A stretch of 64,000 nucleotides of DNA from Pterobdella sp. o SKG-2022 (Eukaryota; Annelida; Clitellata; Hirudinida; Piscicolidae), in the NCBI GenBank assembly GCA_964035795.1, contig OZ038320.1:3907896-3971895 (forward strand), in the 5' to 3' direction. The notes below the pieces were generated by a model, which saw only the letters and a program-made list of their open reading frames with translations, did no database searches and had not been told where the DNA came from. Shown piece by piece: positions 1 to 12,392 of the stretch. The first letter of the stretch is position 1, and each line of letters begins with the position of its first letter. The position numbers and the translations under genes were made by a program.

Positions 1-394
1 CGTAATTGTTATTCAAAACTAATTATGGCGGCGGTTTTTGTGTATGTTTGATCTTCACTTTTTGCTTTTCTAGTGGCGCGAATACATTTTATTTGGAGTA
101 AATATATGTTTAGGTTTTCTTTTATGATGGAAAACTCATATATTGGGTAGTTTTCTCGTATAATGTTTAAAATTTTTCTTACTTTTTGAAATAATTATTG
201 TTTGTATAAGTTCACTTTGAAAATCCCTATTGCTGTATTCGACCTAATGCATCAAGATATGCCAATCAAAAAACACATGTGTAAACAATGCCTAAAGTAA
301 TTTAACAATTCTTAAATTGATTAAAAAATACCCAAATTAATTGAAAACTCCCTAAATTAATTAAGATGCATCAGTACTTGTGTTATTTCCTCAG

Positions 395-3300
395 GACGCA
401 GTGATAGTGGAGATAGACGAAGGTCGACCGTGCCTCGTATGCAACGACAAATGCCCAGGTTTTCTCCTGCATCCTTGGAGGTGATATTTCGTGTATTTTA
501 TTTCTTTTTGTATTGAACATACTTTTATTGAAAATTTTCATTGATTCTTTTTATAAGGCTCTTAGTTGGCTTCATTCAATTGTTTTTTGCGTTCATTTTT
601 TCATTCAATTTTTTTCTATTGATATATTCCATTTTTTTCTTCATTTATATCCTCAGAGAATTCTTTCATTTATTCTTTATCGTGAACAGCTTCATTTTAA
701 AAATTTCTGCTTTTAAATAAGTATTAAGCTTTTATTCCTCGATAGTCTTTCATTTTTAAATGCTCCAAATCATAATATCATAAAGGATAGACCATCGTTT
801 CATTGTGCTTTAACGCATTCAATTCCCTCTTCCACTTTAATTAAATTCATGAAGTTCAGAAACCAAATAATTTATATTTAAAACAAAATATTAAAAAATA
901 TTCTACTTTCATCACAGAAACACATGTAGAAAATGTAAATGCTCCCGTGAGGCTCATGACATCCTACTCAAACCCGATGTATGTTTATATGAGCGTCTGG
1001 GACTCGACCTGAGTGATGATAGAGCCCGTGTGGAGTTGCAAGCAATGAAGGACCAGGCCACCCGCATGGGGTTTTCGTGGGTTCCTGAGGGACTAGAGAA
1101 ACTCAAGGTACGTATGTTTTGGAGGGTGCATATGCGGTGAAGTCATTCATAAAAGATGCTCGATTTAGTTTTCAAAAATTCAGGTTTTAATAAATCCTTG
1201 CTTTACCCACGGAAAAGAAACCGACTATACGAGGGATTTGCTTGGCTTTTATTGATTGATATTTTAAAAATATTTTTTATGATTTTTTTGATACAATTTC
1301 AATGAAAAATACTCAATAATCGATCGAATAATCCACAGTTGGACGATTACGTACATCAACTAGACAACAACAAAGTTCCTAGATTGGATAGTGAAGGAGA
1401 AAGATTAAGATTGGGTCAACTGGTGTGCCAACTACCCAAACAGGACTTTTCTACAGCATATTGTAGACAACTGCGCTCCCAAGAACAGAGGATGGTGTTC
1501 GTGGACTTGATGAGAAGCAGACTTGAATGCCTCGACATTGCTGACGTCGTCAAGTTAAGTGCCCTTTCCAAGGTGGGAATCTTTCAAGATTATGAATTCA
1601 AAAGTGCCAGCATTAAATTAACATTGTATTAATCATGTTCTCAACATTATTTTACAGCAGTGCCACCAGTGCAAAGAGTTGATCCAAGCATCAGATGTGT
1701 GTGTGGAAACAGGCAAGTTGAAGGGGGCATCATGGCATGCAGGATGCTTCGTGTGCTCTGGTTGTGAAGAGATGCTGGTTGACTTGTGCTACTGTGCCAA
1801 AGATGGTGCCGTGTGGTGTGAGAGGCACTTTGCAGAGTTGTTTCGACCACGTTGTGGGGCATGTGATGAGCTCATATTCTCTGGAGAGTACACCAAGGCC
1901 ATGGATCAAGACTGGCATAATGGACACTTCGCTTGCTTCCACTGTGACATGAACCTCACTGGGCATAGGTGCTACTTCATACATTATTTAAAACTCTAAA
2001 TTTATATGCAGTTCAATATTTCACTATGCATTGAAGCTCATAAAATTTAATTATTCAAAAGTACAAAATTCATTCAACTTTACGACTTCCACTAAAAAAT
2101 TCTTTTTCAAATCGATTGTTTACTAAAATCAACACACCAGGTACGTACTGCGAGACAACCACCCATACTGTATAGAATGTTATGAAAGGCTTTTCGCCCA
2201 TGCCTGTCACGACTGCAAGCAAGTGATTGGCACAGACTCCAAAGTAAGTAATGCTTTTGTACTCACAGAAAGCTTGTTTAGAATATGGAAATTTACGATT
2301 GAGTTTTTGCGTCTAAGTCTCGCAAGAGTTTGGTTTTTTAGAAAAATTACCGTTAACAAAAAACCATAAGGACGTTTTTTGAATTTTTCTATTGAAATAT
2401 ATACTTTATAGTTCAAATGCATGGCGTTCAACAGATATTTTCTTTTCGGCATTTATATTCACTTACCATTAAGAAAACAACGATGCTAAACTTAGTTGTT
2501 GGGAATGGCGATGAGGAGGAAGATGATGATGAAGTTGAAGATAATTGTAATGATAATTATGTGTTGACGATTATGACGAAAAGGAGGATTATAATGATGA
2601 TGACGACCACGATAATGATTTTTATAATAATAAAGATAAAGATGTTTATAACATTAATAATAATAATAATAGAATAATAGAAATGATAATAATTGTATTA
2701 TCAATGATTAAGATGATAATAATAAAATAGATGACGATGGTATCCTATAAAACCACAGGACTTATCATACAAAGACATGCACTGGCACGAGAAGTGCTTC
2801 AAATGTCTTGACTGTCACCTATCCCTCGTAGACAAACCCTTTGCTTCCACTAACAACAAGCTATACTGCGCTGATTGCCACGATAACAACTTTGCAGCCA
2901 AATGCGACAAGTGCCGAAAAGTATTCAAATCAGGTACTTATGTTTTGTTGATGGTCCTTGAATGCTTCGATTAGTCTATTTATCAAATTATTGAATGTTT
3001 TCACGATTGAAATTTTTCAAGTGTTTGGAAGTTAGATTTTAATATATTTTAGATTATATTTGTGTATCAACCAAACCGTCATTATTATAAAAACCATTGT
3101 CTAATAGGCACCTATTGACTAAATCAGCATGCGGATCACATAAACACTCACAGGCATGAAGAAATACGAATACAATGACAAGCAGTATCACTTGGAGTGT
3201 TTTTGCTGCAACGAGTGCAAGCAACCAATAGAAGACCAGAGTTTTGTGCCGCGTGACAATGTAGTAGTGTGCGTGCCTTGTTACGAAAAGCACCATGCCC

Positions 3301-6300
3301 AACGTTGCCATCACTGCAAGGGGGTAGGTCGTTTAACAGACGTTGTGATTTTCTATGTTATTAAACAATATTTTTCATGTTTTGGGTTGGGTGCTATATA
3401 TTAGTCAATGATGTTCGTCATGTGATGTTATGGTTGCATAATTTTTTAAATTATATTTGTCATTTTTGTTTCATTTGATATCTTGCCAATAGTGGGAGAA
3501 AACTTGTTACGTTCTATCTTATTTGTTTTACAGTTTGATAATATTTTTTACATTATTTTTTATTATTTGTACCTATTTTTATATTATTTTTGTGCTTTGT
3601 TTCAACATGAGACAGTTTTTTAGATGGGATTTATACCATCATCATTATTTGCTAAAAAGCTTCAAGTGTTTTGTAGTGTACTCATCACTGGTAAGCTGGT
3701 CATGTAACAAGCTTCCAGGTTTCATCTTCATCAAAAATATCATATGTTTAAGGGATTAATTCGAAATAACGCATCTGTCTACCAAGTTTAAATAAATGTA
3801 TTAAGCTTTAGGCAGATTTTTACTTTTAAATTTATCTTGTGGTGTTATTAGATAAGTTTTTTCCGCCACATCCTATGAAAAATAGAGTTAAAAGTTTTTT
3901 TGAGTAATTAATTGTGTTGCTAAAGGTTTTTTTTGTTTTTTGGACGTTTCATACAGATATAACAGTATTTTGTTTATCATATTTTTAATCGTGCTTAGAA
4001 GCGCTTGTATCAATAATATAGTATGGTATTGGAAATTATATTTAAAATACGGATTTTTGTAAGTCTATCTTACATCATCAAGTGGTATATGGCAATATTA
4101 TTTTTCATTCATATAACCATAATCAAGTATCTATCTTCTTTCAATAATGAACTTCAAAAGATTGACAAACTGCTTCAAATGAAAAGCTTTTTAAACACTT
4201 GTGTTACAAAGGAATGATCGTTTATCTATAATATGATTACCATTGTAAGTTATATCATCATCACCATTATTAACATTGTAGACCTTATCACCACCTCCAT
4301 CATCATCATCACCACCACCACCATCATCATCATCATCCAGGTGATAAGCAAAGGCGGGGTATCATACAAAGACGAGGCATTTCATCGGGAGTGTTTCGTG
4401 TGCAAGTGTGAGTTTTATTTTCACAGTACTCATTTTGTATGGGGAAGTGTGAGGTTGAGGTTTATAATGCAAGTTTTGCCGTGTTTTGAACTGGTTTCGA
4501 ATCAATGGTTGATTTAGTGGTTGGTACACATTTAAGCCTAATACTGAAATAGAACTGTTTTCTATAGTTGTATACTCAATAAAATACGCACTTTGGGAAT
4601 ATAAAAATTTTATTCGGATGTTGCAATCATGGAATAGTGAGAAAGAGGTTGGTAGAGGAGTTATAATCAGGAAGGTGTTTTGAACATTATATTTAATTCA
4701 ACTTTTTTCCAAATTTAATGAAAAAAATTCTAGCGTGTTACGTAGGGTCTTATCCAATTATCTTATTAAGCTTCTATCTTGTTACTTTGAACTCACTTTA
4801 AATCCTTATTTTTGACGTAAAACTTAAAAATTGGGATGTTAATTTGTAAATTTTACTTCAAATATATAAAAAATTCTTAAAGATTTCAATTATATAAGCA
4901 TCAATTTCAAAAAATGAGAAAAGTTTGTTCTTTGTGCCGAGGGGCTTCTGTTCTCAACAATAAAACCACCAATATTAACATTTAAACATAATCTTACAGC
5001 TTGTGGCCGGCAATTAACAGGAGAAAAGTTTATAAGTAAGGAAGAAAATGCCTACTGTGTCGACTGTTTCAACACAAGGTTATTGAGAATTATTTTGTAT
5101 CCACTGTATTAGGTACACTGTACTGAAAGAAATGAATTGAAATTAAAAGATGATTTTTATCTACATCGATGAATCAAGTGAGATTATGTAAAATAGTGTT
5201 AATGGAATTTTAAAAATTATGAAAAGTTCCGGTACCTGTACAAAACGCTTATAATAAAAATGATAATGATATATTGTTAAACATTTCAAAAGAATTTAAC
5301 ATATTTCATAATTTATTTCTGGTTAGAGACTATTTTTAATTAAATATTGTGTGAATATAAAAAATATTAATGTGGAAAGTTTCTTATAGAGACATTTAAC
5401 TCAGAGACTTTCAAAATCACTAAGCTACTTAGTTTATATGACTAAGTGCATGAACGTTTAGGACCTAATGAAGTTGTTCCAGAGTTTGTATTCAAGCCTT
5501 TCAAACACTTCCACATTTGCTGCGTGGTTAGACTCAGTGTTTAGTCCTCAAACCAATGCTTTCTAATACAAACTATCTTAAGCTATTATTGCAACATTAC
5601 TAAAATCATGCTTTCTGATAGGTTCAATCTTAACGCTGGACTAGCGATTATCTTGAATATTTATACACAATTATAATAAAAATCAATTTTTGGGTTGAAT
5701 GTGTTTTTACTAGCTTAATTTAGTTCATCAATTATAATACAACGTCATAATCGCTTATGGCGTTGGTTTAGAAACAAGATAAGACAACTTCATCCCCGGT
5801 TTAATAGTTTATGAACCTCCATGCGTTCATAAACTTCACTTATCATATCTCACTTACAATCCAATAAATATGAAATTTATCAAATCAATATTTATTGTTT
5901 CACTGGTACAAAATTTACCTTATATAAAATCGAGTGTGGCTAGATGTCCATTTAATGATTATATTTGGAATGCACAGGTTTGCTAAGAGATGCCATCTGT
6001 GCAAGAACCCTATCTCAGGTAATGTTCATGAAATACCATTACACTATTTTTTTAAAAGGTTATTGGAATTGAGAATTTATGTATTATGAGAGTTTAATAA
6101 GACTAATTCTATTGCGTGAATTCAAACACACACAACAAAAACTCAACCACATCGCATTAATTCTACTTTTTTATACTGCAATCTTAACGCACTCGTTAAA
6201 CAACCACATGGCAACATAACACTCACCCAATCACGTAACAGGGGCTTCTGGTAGCACCAAGTATGTGACGTACGAAGAGAAGCAGTGGCATAGCGGGTGT

Positions 6301-6390
6301 TTTAAATGCACGGGTTGCGACACTTCTCTTGTCGGGCAGGGCTTTGTAATGGATGGCGAAGATATCAGATGTTCTGCGTGTGTGGCTTGA
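395..6390 (+). CDS. LIMPETin: PET domain plus six LIM domains (5' partial)
   Basis: Eleven exons join in phase: 395-480, 918-1107, 1339-1572, 1658-1968, 2141-2243, 2759-2933, 3154-3323, 4341-4407, 5000-5078, 5978-6018, 6242-6390 (534 residues from base 395, stop TGA). The first two exons carry a testin-like Cys-rich segment (CLVCNDKCPGF, then CRKCKC). A PET domain (MGFSWVP) follows, then six LIM zinc-binding domains opening CHQC, CGAC, CHDC, CDKC, CHHC and CHLC, each with its W/Y-H-x-x-C-F core. In this family the protein is a cytoskeletal and transcriptional adaptor. Vertebrates have separate testin (PET+3 LIM) and FHL (4.5 LIM) proteins, and the fused form is known as LIMPETin in invertebrates. 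The start codon is unresolved: ATG at 25-27 followed by GCGGCG and a GT could be a tiny in-phase first exon, or the start lies left of the window. Confidence 0.94.
2503..2735. repeat. GAT/AAT-rich imperfect trinucleotide tract in a LIMPETin intron
   Basis: The sequence is dominated by gatgatgatgaag, gatgataat and aataataataat units. It lies in the intron between the exons ending at 2243 and starting at 2759. An 86-codon open frame over it is low-complexity and not a gene. Confidence 0.7.
4297..4338. repeat. (CAT/CAC)n run forming the 3' end of a LIMPETin intron
   Basis: A run of ccatcatcatcatcaccaccaccacc followed by more cat units ends directly at the ccag splice acceptor of the exon starting at 4341. 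It therefore takes the place of a normal polypyrimidine tract. Confidence 0.8.
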
Positions 6391-8273
6391 TACCTGAGTG
6401 TTGTGCGTTGGTTTAATAGTCCCACTCTTTTCTACATTGAACATATCGATGAGTCATAACGTTTTTTAGGTTGTATTGATGCTTTTGTTGATGGCTTTAG
6501 ATTTTTAAAGTAATTTTGATGCAATCATTACAAAAATCTGTATGCTACATTGCGATTATTAGATAGAGAATTGAAGGAAGCAGTGATTAGTAGCTTTTAG
6601 TTTCAGAACTTTCGATTAAGCTAGTTATATTTGTGAAAAAGTTTTTCTTCAACCATAAGTCATGCTGAAATTGATAGTATTTTTTCGTAATGATTTTTAT
6701 GGTGTATTGTTATTTATTCAAGTTTTTGAACAATTTTTTAATTTGAACTTCGTCAATTTGACTTTCCATTGAATCATCGCAATCATGGTTTTAATATTAT
6801 TAGCTTTTACCAGTTGAATCGTTAACATTAAACCTTGGAATTTTTTCTCACAAGGTTTTTAGTTTTAAGCTCTGTATAAAATCGATTTTGAATTATTGAA
6901 TTTTTATTTCATAATTTTCCATTACTGAACTTTTTCCATGGCTTTTTAATAATATATGAACTTTAAGTCAAATTTGTTGTGAGCTCTGTTAATTTCTGAC
7001 ATTTTGTTCTAAAAATTTCATTTTATTTTGCTTTTGATTCATAAATATTCCGTTTCTGGTCCAAAAATATCGAATCTATTTATGTGAGTAAGTCTTTTGA
7101 CTTTTTTATGTTTTGTATATACTAATTAGGCTTTTCTCAGTGTAATAGTTGCAATTAATGTTAAAATCACAGTTTCTTATTTAGCTCCAAGTCCAAATTT
7201 AAGACATTCAATTCACTTTGCCTCTCACACAAAACTGCAACACATCCGATTTGAATCTCGTCTGCATCATTGTTCACTTCGTTGTTAATCATTATGATTT
7301 GTTATTGGTCTTGTGAAAATCATTCTTTTTAATATTAACTTTTATATTCTTCTAATTTTTCACTTTTCAACATCAAAAACTAGTTGATTATTTTTAATTA
7401 AACTTCATAATTTTAAATTTTACGAATGGTGGAAGATAAAGCTTTTCTCTCACCTTAGTATTATTTCACTTAATTGCTAGAATATTTCGAGTTGAATGTT
7501 GCAATATGGCTATTATGATGTTGTAATAGTTTCTGAGCGGATGACTCGTTTCATTCACAGTTGATTCAATACAATTGAACGGTGTTGTTTTATGCATTTC
7601 CAAGTTATTTGCTGAATTCAATTTTTTTTCAATTTTTAAACCTTTTTATCTTGCTTAAACTTAGATATTGAATTTTAAATTTTAACGCTAATTTAGTTTA
7701 CATGGATTTAAAAAAACTAAGATCAATTATTTTATTGGAAAACTAATTATCAAATAAACAATGGTTAATAAAAAAAAAGACCAAAGAATGTATAATAGAA
7801 AAAAGTTTAAAATAATTCAATGTTTCATTTGAAATAGTTCTACATTATTGCAAGCCAGTGACCCAGGAGAAATGTAAGTGATCTTCGAAAGCTACTGAAA
7901 CGTTAATGATAGTACTTCAATACCACATTTCTTGTACACAAATCACTCAGCTGTGCCTAGATGAATGGGACTATTCACTCTAAACTATTCTCTTGATGTT
8001 TTTGAGTGTCATTGTTGCAGAATTTAATAATGGTGAATTTCATGGGCTGAAAAGAAAAAATGAAGCGTATAAAACAAGTTAATTTGTGAGTTTTTCAAAA
8101 AATAATGATTGGAGAAAAAAAATTAATATTTTTTGAAATAAAGTCTCAAATCGTTGATTAGTTATAACATAAAATACGAAATGTTTTTTTTTTTGTAAAA
8201 TGTTAATTTTTATGTTGTAATAAATCAAAGAGAAGGCCCTAAGTTTGAGTCCGATTTTCAAAATTAAAAAGTA
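6391..8273. other. Intergenic, AT-rich
   Basis: There is no supported gene between the LIMPETin stop and the tRNA. Short open frames opposite the last LIM exon are shadows. A less AT-biased block at 7850-7990 looks like a repeat fragment and is reported separately. Confidence 0.6.
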
Positions 8274-8347
8274 TGGCCCGTATGGGGCTCGAACCCACGG
8301 CCTTCGCGTTATTAGCACGACGCTCTAACCAACTGAGCTAACGGGCC
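8274..8347 (-). tRNA. tRNA-Ile (anticodon AAU)
   Basis: On the minus strand the 74-base sequence folds as a cloverleaf. The acceptor stem is GGCCCGT/ACGGGCC with discriminator A. The A box is TAGCTCAGTTGG and the B box GGTTCGAGCCC. The anticodon loop is CTAATAA, which gives anticodon AAT. A TTTTT run lies just downstream on the minus strand, consistent with RNA polymerase III termination. No intron is seen. This is a nuclear cytosolic-type tRNA and supplies a eukaryotic signature for the window. Confidence 0.96.
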
Positions 8348-9106
8348 TCGAAACACGCGCGTTTAAATTAAGTATATATAACGTGAGGTAATAGTAATAT
8401 TAGTACAACTTATTAAGATTTTTAAAATAATTATGGGATTTTTTGAGACAAATAAAAACTCGAAACCAATTAATATTTTTTATAAAGACCCAAAAACGAA
8501 ACTAATAAGCAAAGAATAGATCGTTTTTGTTTGCTTCTCAATTTCCATTGCGCGCTATATGAACCTTTTTATATAAATATTGATCCCATACTAACATAAT
8601 ATGTACACATTGAATCCTGTGTACAATTTGTATGAGAAATGCACTATTCATTCCAAGATTGGTGAAACAAGGAGCTATGGATATAAAATGATTTTATTGA
8701 AGTTTACTTAAGATAATGATTATAAAATTGTTGAAAGTATTTTTTCCAATAATGAATAGTATAAAAATTGAACGGATAATTGTTGCACTTTATCAATTGA
8801 AGTAAATGTATGAGTTTCCTCCTAATATTAGTTTGCCAATATTTAATTTAGGAATAATACATTTGGGTTTCATTTCGTTAATTAAATGAATAATCTAAAT
8901 TAATTTTATAAATAATATTTTCCATTAAAGAGTTTTGCAAAACCTATTTTTTTGTGAAATAATGAAATACCACTGAAACTGAGTGCGTAGGCACCATAAA
9001 ATACGTCGTTCTGAATACTAAGCTCATTTGAATTAGCCCCATCGATAGGAAAATTATTGTTATATATTTGAATTTTTGCTAAACTGAAATTTTCTAGAGT
9101 TTAAAA
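8348..9106. other. Intergenic, AT-rich; 5' flank of the esterase-like gene
   Basis: I see no gene. The stretch carries the upstream region and presumed 5' untranslated leader of the gene starting at 9107. Confidence 0.5.
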
Positions 9107-12100
9107 ATGCCTTTGATTAAGAAGAAAAAAGACAAGCAAGACAAAAAAGAAGCTTCTAAGCCAGAAGAAATGAAAACCACAAAGAACCACCAGCTTTCTC
9201 AAGAAGATATTGTAGAAACCAACCAATCCAACACCAACTTAGACAAAAACACCACAAACGACAGTGAATATGGTAACATGACTGACGATCCCGACGACTT
9301 TTTGACCTCGGATGAAGAGAAACGACCCAACGATGAGATAAGGGGTAGTGACGCAGAAACTCTTCCTTTAGAAGATGACGAAACAACAATGGATTTGAGT
9401 GAAGATGATGCGGAAAAGACTCACCGCCGTAGGAAACGTAAGAATAGACGTCCCGATGATGACAATGCTTTGTTACTTAGCGACCGCCATGTGTCTTCTT
9501 TCAACCACAACAACTACGAAAGTAATGCAAATTATGATATCCGCACTGAAGCATGCAAGAGTGAAGAAGATGGGTGGAGCAAGGATTTTGAGGCGGTGGA
9601 AGATGGAAAGAAAGGATGGGAGACTAGATGTGTTATATTTTTTGTAATCATCGTTACTACGTTGTTAGTTTTTGTTATCTTCTTTCTCTTTTCCAACCAA
9701 ACGAAAGGTGAGTCCTATATAAAAAAAGTATAAATATCACATTTGGGACCTCCGATAAATTGAATTTTCTTTTCAATAGTTATATTGTAATCTCTCTTTT
9801 TATACAGCCGAGACAACAATAGACTTTCGATTTGCCAATTATTTCTCTGATCACATGGTTCTGCAAAGTGCACCACGCACGAGTGTTATATGGGGATATG
9901 GGCCCAGAATAGACGAAGAACAAAAAGTAACAGTTAAAATACACAAAACTTCAACCAACATTGAAACAACTTCAAAATCTTCCCAACTAACTCAAATTCC
10001 TGCTGAAAATAGAGGTTTACCAATACAGGGTGAGCTCATAACTGAAACGCAAACCACTATTTCTTCCACAGGTTTGTTTCCATAATCGCATATTAAAATT
10101 CACTAAAAAAAACTCATATTTCAAACTAATCTATTTTTGAACATCTCAGTGGCAGGTTACACGTGGCGGGTACCTGTTGGTCCCTTGGAGGCGGAAGGAC
10201 CTTATATAATCAGTGCTTCATTGCATTTTTCCAACAAAGAGCATGTCATTAGATTGTATGATGTTATGATTGGCGACGTGTGGTTATGTACAGGATACAA
10301 CAAATATCAAAACAGCATATTCAAAACCTCACGCAAGGTCTGCTAAATGGTTTTTGATTAATTTTTGTTCAAAATTTATGAAACTTATATATTTTTTTGC
10401 AGTTTCCAAATTCATCGTCTCAGTTTGATTTAGGAAATAATAATAATTTGAGAATATTTTCTGTTTTTCCTGCAAAATCTGACGTTCCGTGGTCTGATAT
10501 TCATGTTGTCGACATCGCTTGGAACGTAGCTAGTGAGTTGTAACGATATTAAAACGAAATATCAAAATAATAAAATGTGCTCTAATCAAAATTTATTATA
10601 TCTACACTAAGTATGTAATTCTGAATTATAGACGCAGATATCTTGAATCAAATGGGAGGTAGGCGAGGACACAAAACACCACGTTTTCCTGCCACGTGTT
10701 GGTACTTTGGACAACGACTACAAGAACAACTGAAACGACCAATCGGTGTAGTGGCAGCAACATACAGTGACAGTCGCCTATTGGAATGGGCTCCCGTAGA
10801 AGTGGCTGACGTGTGTGGCATTCCATACAACGATGCATCATCCCGTATATGGAATGGAATGCTCCACCCTCTTATCAACAATCCCATCACTGGCATGGTG
10901 TGGCAACAAGCTAGTTTTGAAGGTAGTTTGGACAACTTTTTGATAACTCATTGTTTAAGCAAAAACAATTTGAATGTTTAATAATGATCCAAATAAGGTT
11001 AAATAATAAAATTTGTTCATCTCCTAAAACTGTGAAAACTTGTGCAACAAATTTACCCAGAAGAAGGCAATGTGGCAGGCCACGTTGACTCATACGTGTG
11101 CTTACTCAAGGGCTTTGTGCAGCAATGGAGGAACTACTCGGCTTTGTCTTGGCCGCATAATGAGGATCATGAAGTTTCACACGAACATATCCAAGCACTT
11201 CCTATCGGTATTATACAGGTCTGATAATGGGAAAAACATTGAAAAAATTTTATAAAACATTTTAAAGAATTTGATAAATGAAAAATAATACAAAAATAGC
11301 TTTTATACCCATTTACTGAATAAAATATTTTTTATCTATTTATTAAATAAAAATAACTATAAAATATTTTTGACTCCATTCATTGAATGAAAAATAACTT
11401 TTTACTCATTATTAAAGGCCCTGCCTTCAAACAGCAGTAACGATAATGAAGTGGCTTCATTGCGTTGGTTGGCCAGTGGCGCATATGGCTATCTACCCAA
11501 CAAACAACTGCCAAATTCATTTCTAGTTACTCCCATCGATCTACCTGATACGTCTAAAACCAGGTATTTTCGCTTGAAAACAGTGCAATGACTAATGTAT
11601 TTTATTTCAGTTATATTATATCTTTTATACCGCTTAATATCAATCTTAGAAAAAACCATCGACAGCCAACAGAAAGAATTAGCGGAAAGATTATTCAAAG
11701 GAGCTTATCATGTGGCATATAAAAAAGGAACATTTGAATATCCCATACCGGTCGATTGGGAAGTGCTGGATAACGGAAAAGTTAAGATGAAATTTAATAT
11801 GAAAGTGAAAATACGAAACTCCGAAGGCCTAGAGGCATGTTTTATAGATAGATTTTTTGCGAATAATATAAATAAAAAAATGATAATTGAAGCAATGGGT
11901 TATGAATTTTTTCATTTGCTAAAATATTTTTTCATTCATATATTTTTAAAAACATGGATGGAATAGTGATTGAATTATAAAAGTACCATTAATTCTAAAT
12001 TAATTATCCACTTTTACAGTCTTGCGAAAAAATTCTAACAGGAAAACTATAAATCATGATGTTTAATGATATCAATTCAGAGTCTTTTCCCCCAGGTGTG

Positions 12101-12392
12101 TTGCACTCAGTTCCAAAACCAATCGTGCAAATCAGAAAGGGGAGATCATTGGGAAAGAGTCACTATGTCCTCATTAAGTAATGAATACGAAATCCTCATC
12201 TCTTCATTCTCATGTTTCCAAAACTACATTGGATTTCGTTACGCCTGGCTCGATTCTGCATGCACGCATCTCAACTGTGGAATCTATTCTTTTACCGGAA
12301 TCCCTGTTCTCCCCTTCATAAGACTGGGTCTGTCTTCAAAGAAAGGAAGCTCTCTTAAAGGTCTTCTTGACCAGCCCATCTTGACCATTTGA
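9107..12392 (+). CDS. Type II membrane protein with sialate O-acetylesterase-like, probably inactive, ectodomain
   Basis: Nine exons: 9107-9707, 9808-10071, 10150-10337, 10403-10532, 10632-10922, 11061-11218, 11418-11563, 11666-11834, 12096-12392 (about 747 residues). Residues 1-174 are a charged, acidic, Lys-starting cytoplasmic tail. Residues about 175-195 are a hydrophobic anchor (CVIFFVIIVTTLLVFV). No signal peptide precedes it, so the rest should be outside the cell or in the lumen. The ectodomain follows sialate O-acetylesterase (SIAE) along its whole length (DHMVLQSAPRTSVIWGYG, GDVWLC, WNGMLHPL, LPNSF, RYAW near the end). SIAE removes 9-O-acetyl groups from sialic acid. Here the nucleophile motif GQSNM is GYNKY (Ser to Asn, residue 339), the WYQGESN block is WQQASFE, and the His-containing IHPRDK block aligns with KTSQQK. 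The frame is intact, so a non-catalytic or lectin-like role is inferred. The end of exon 8 is uncertain (see findings). Confidence 0.88.

Noticed and set aside
1647..1984. Minus- and alternative plus-strand frames over LIM exons
   Set aside because: They are shadows of the exon 1658-1968, which encodes LIM1 and LIM2.
10626..10935. Minus-strand frames opposite the esterase-like gene
   Set aside because: They are shadows of the SIAE-like exon 10632-10922, which carries conserved motifs on the plus strand.
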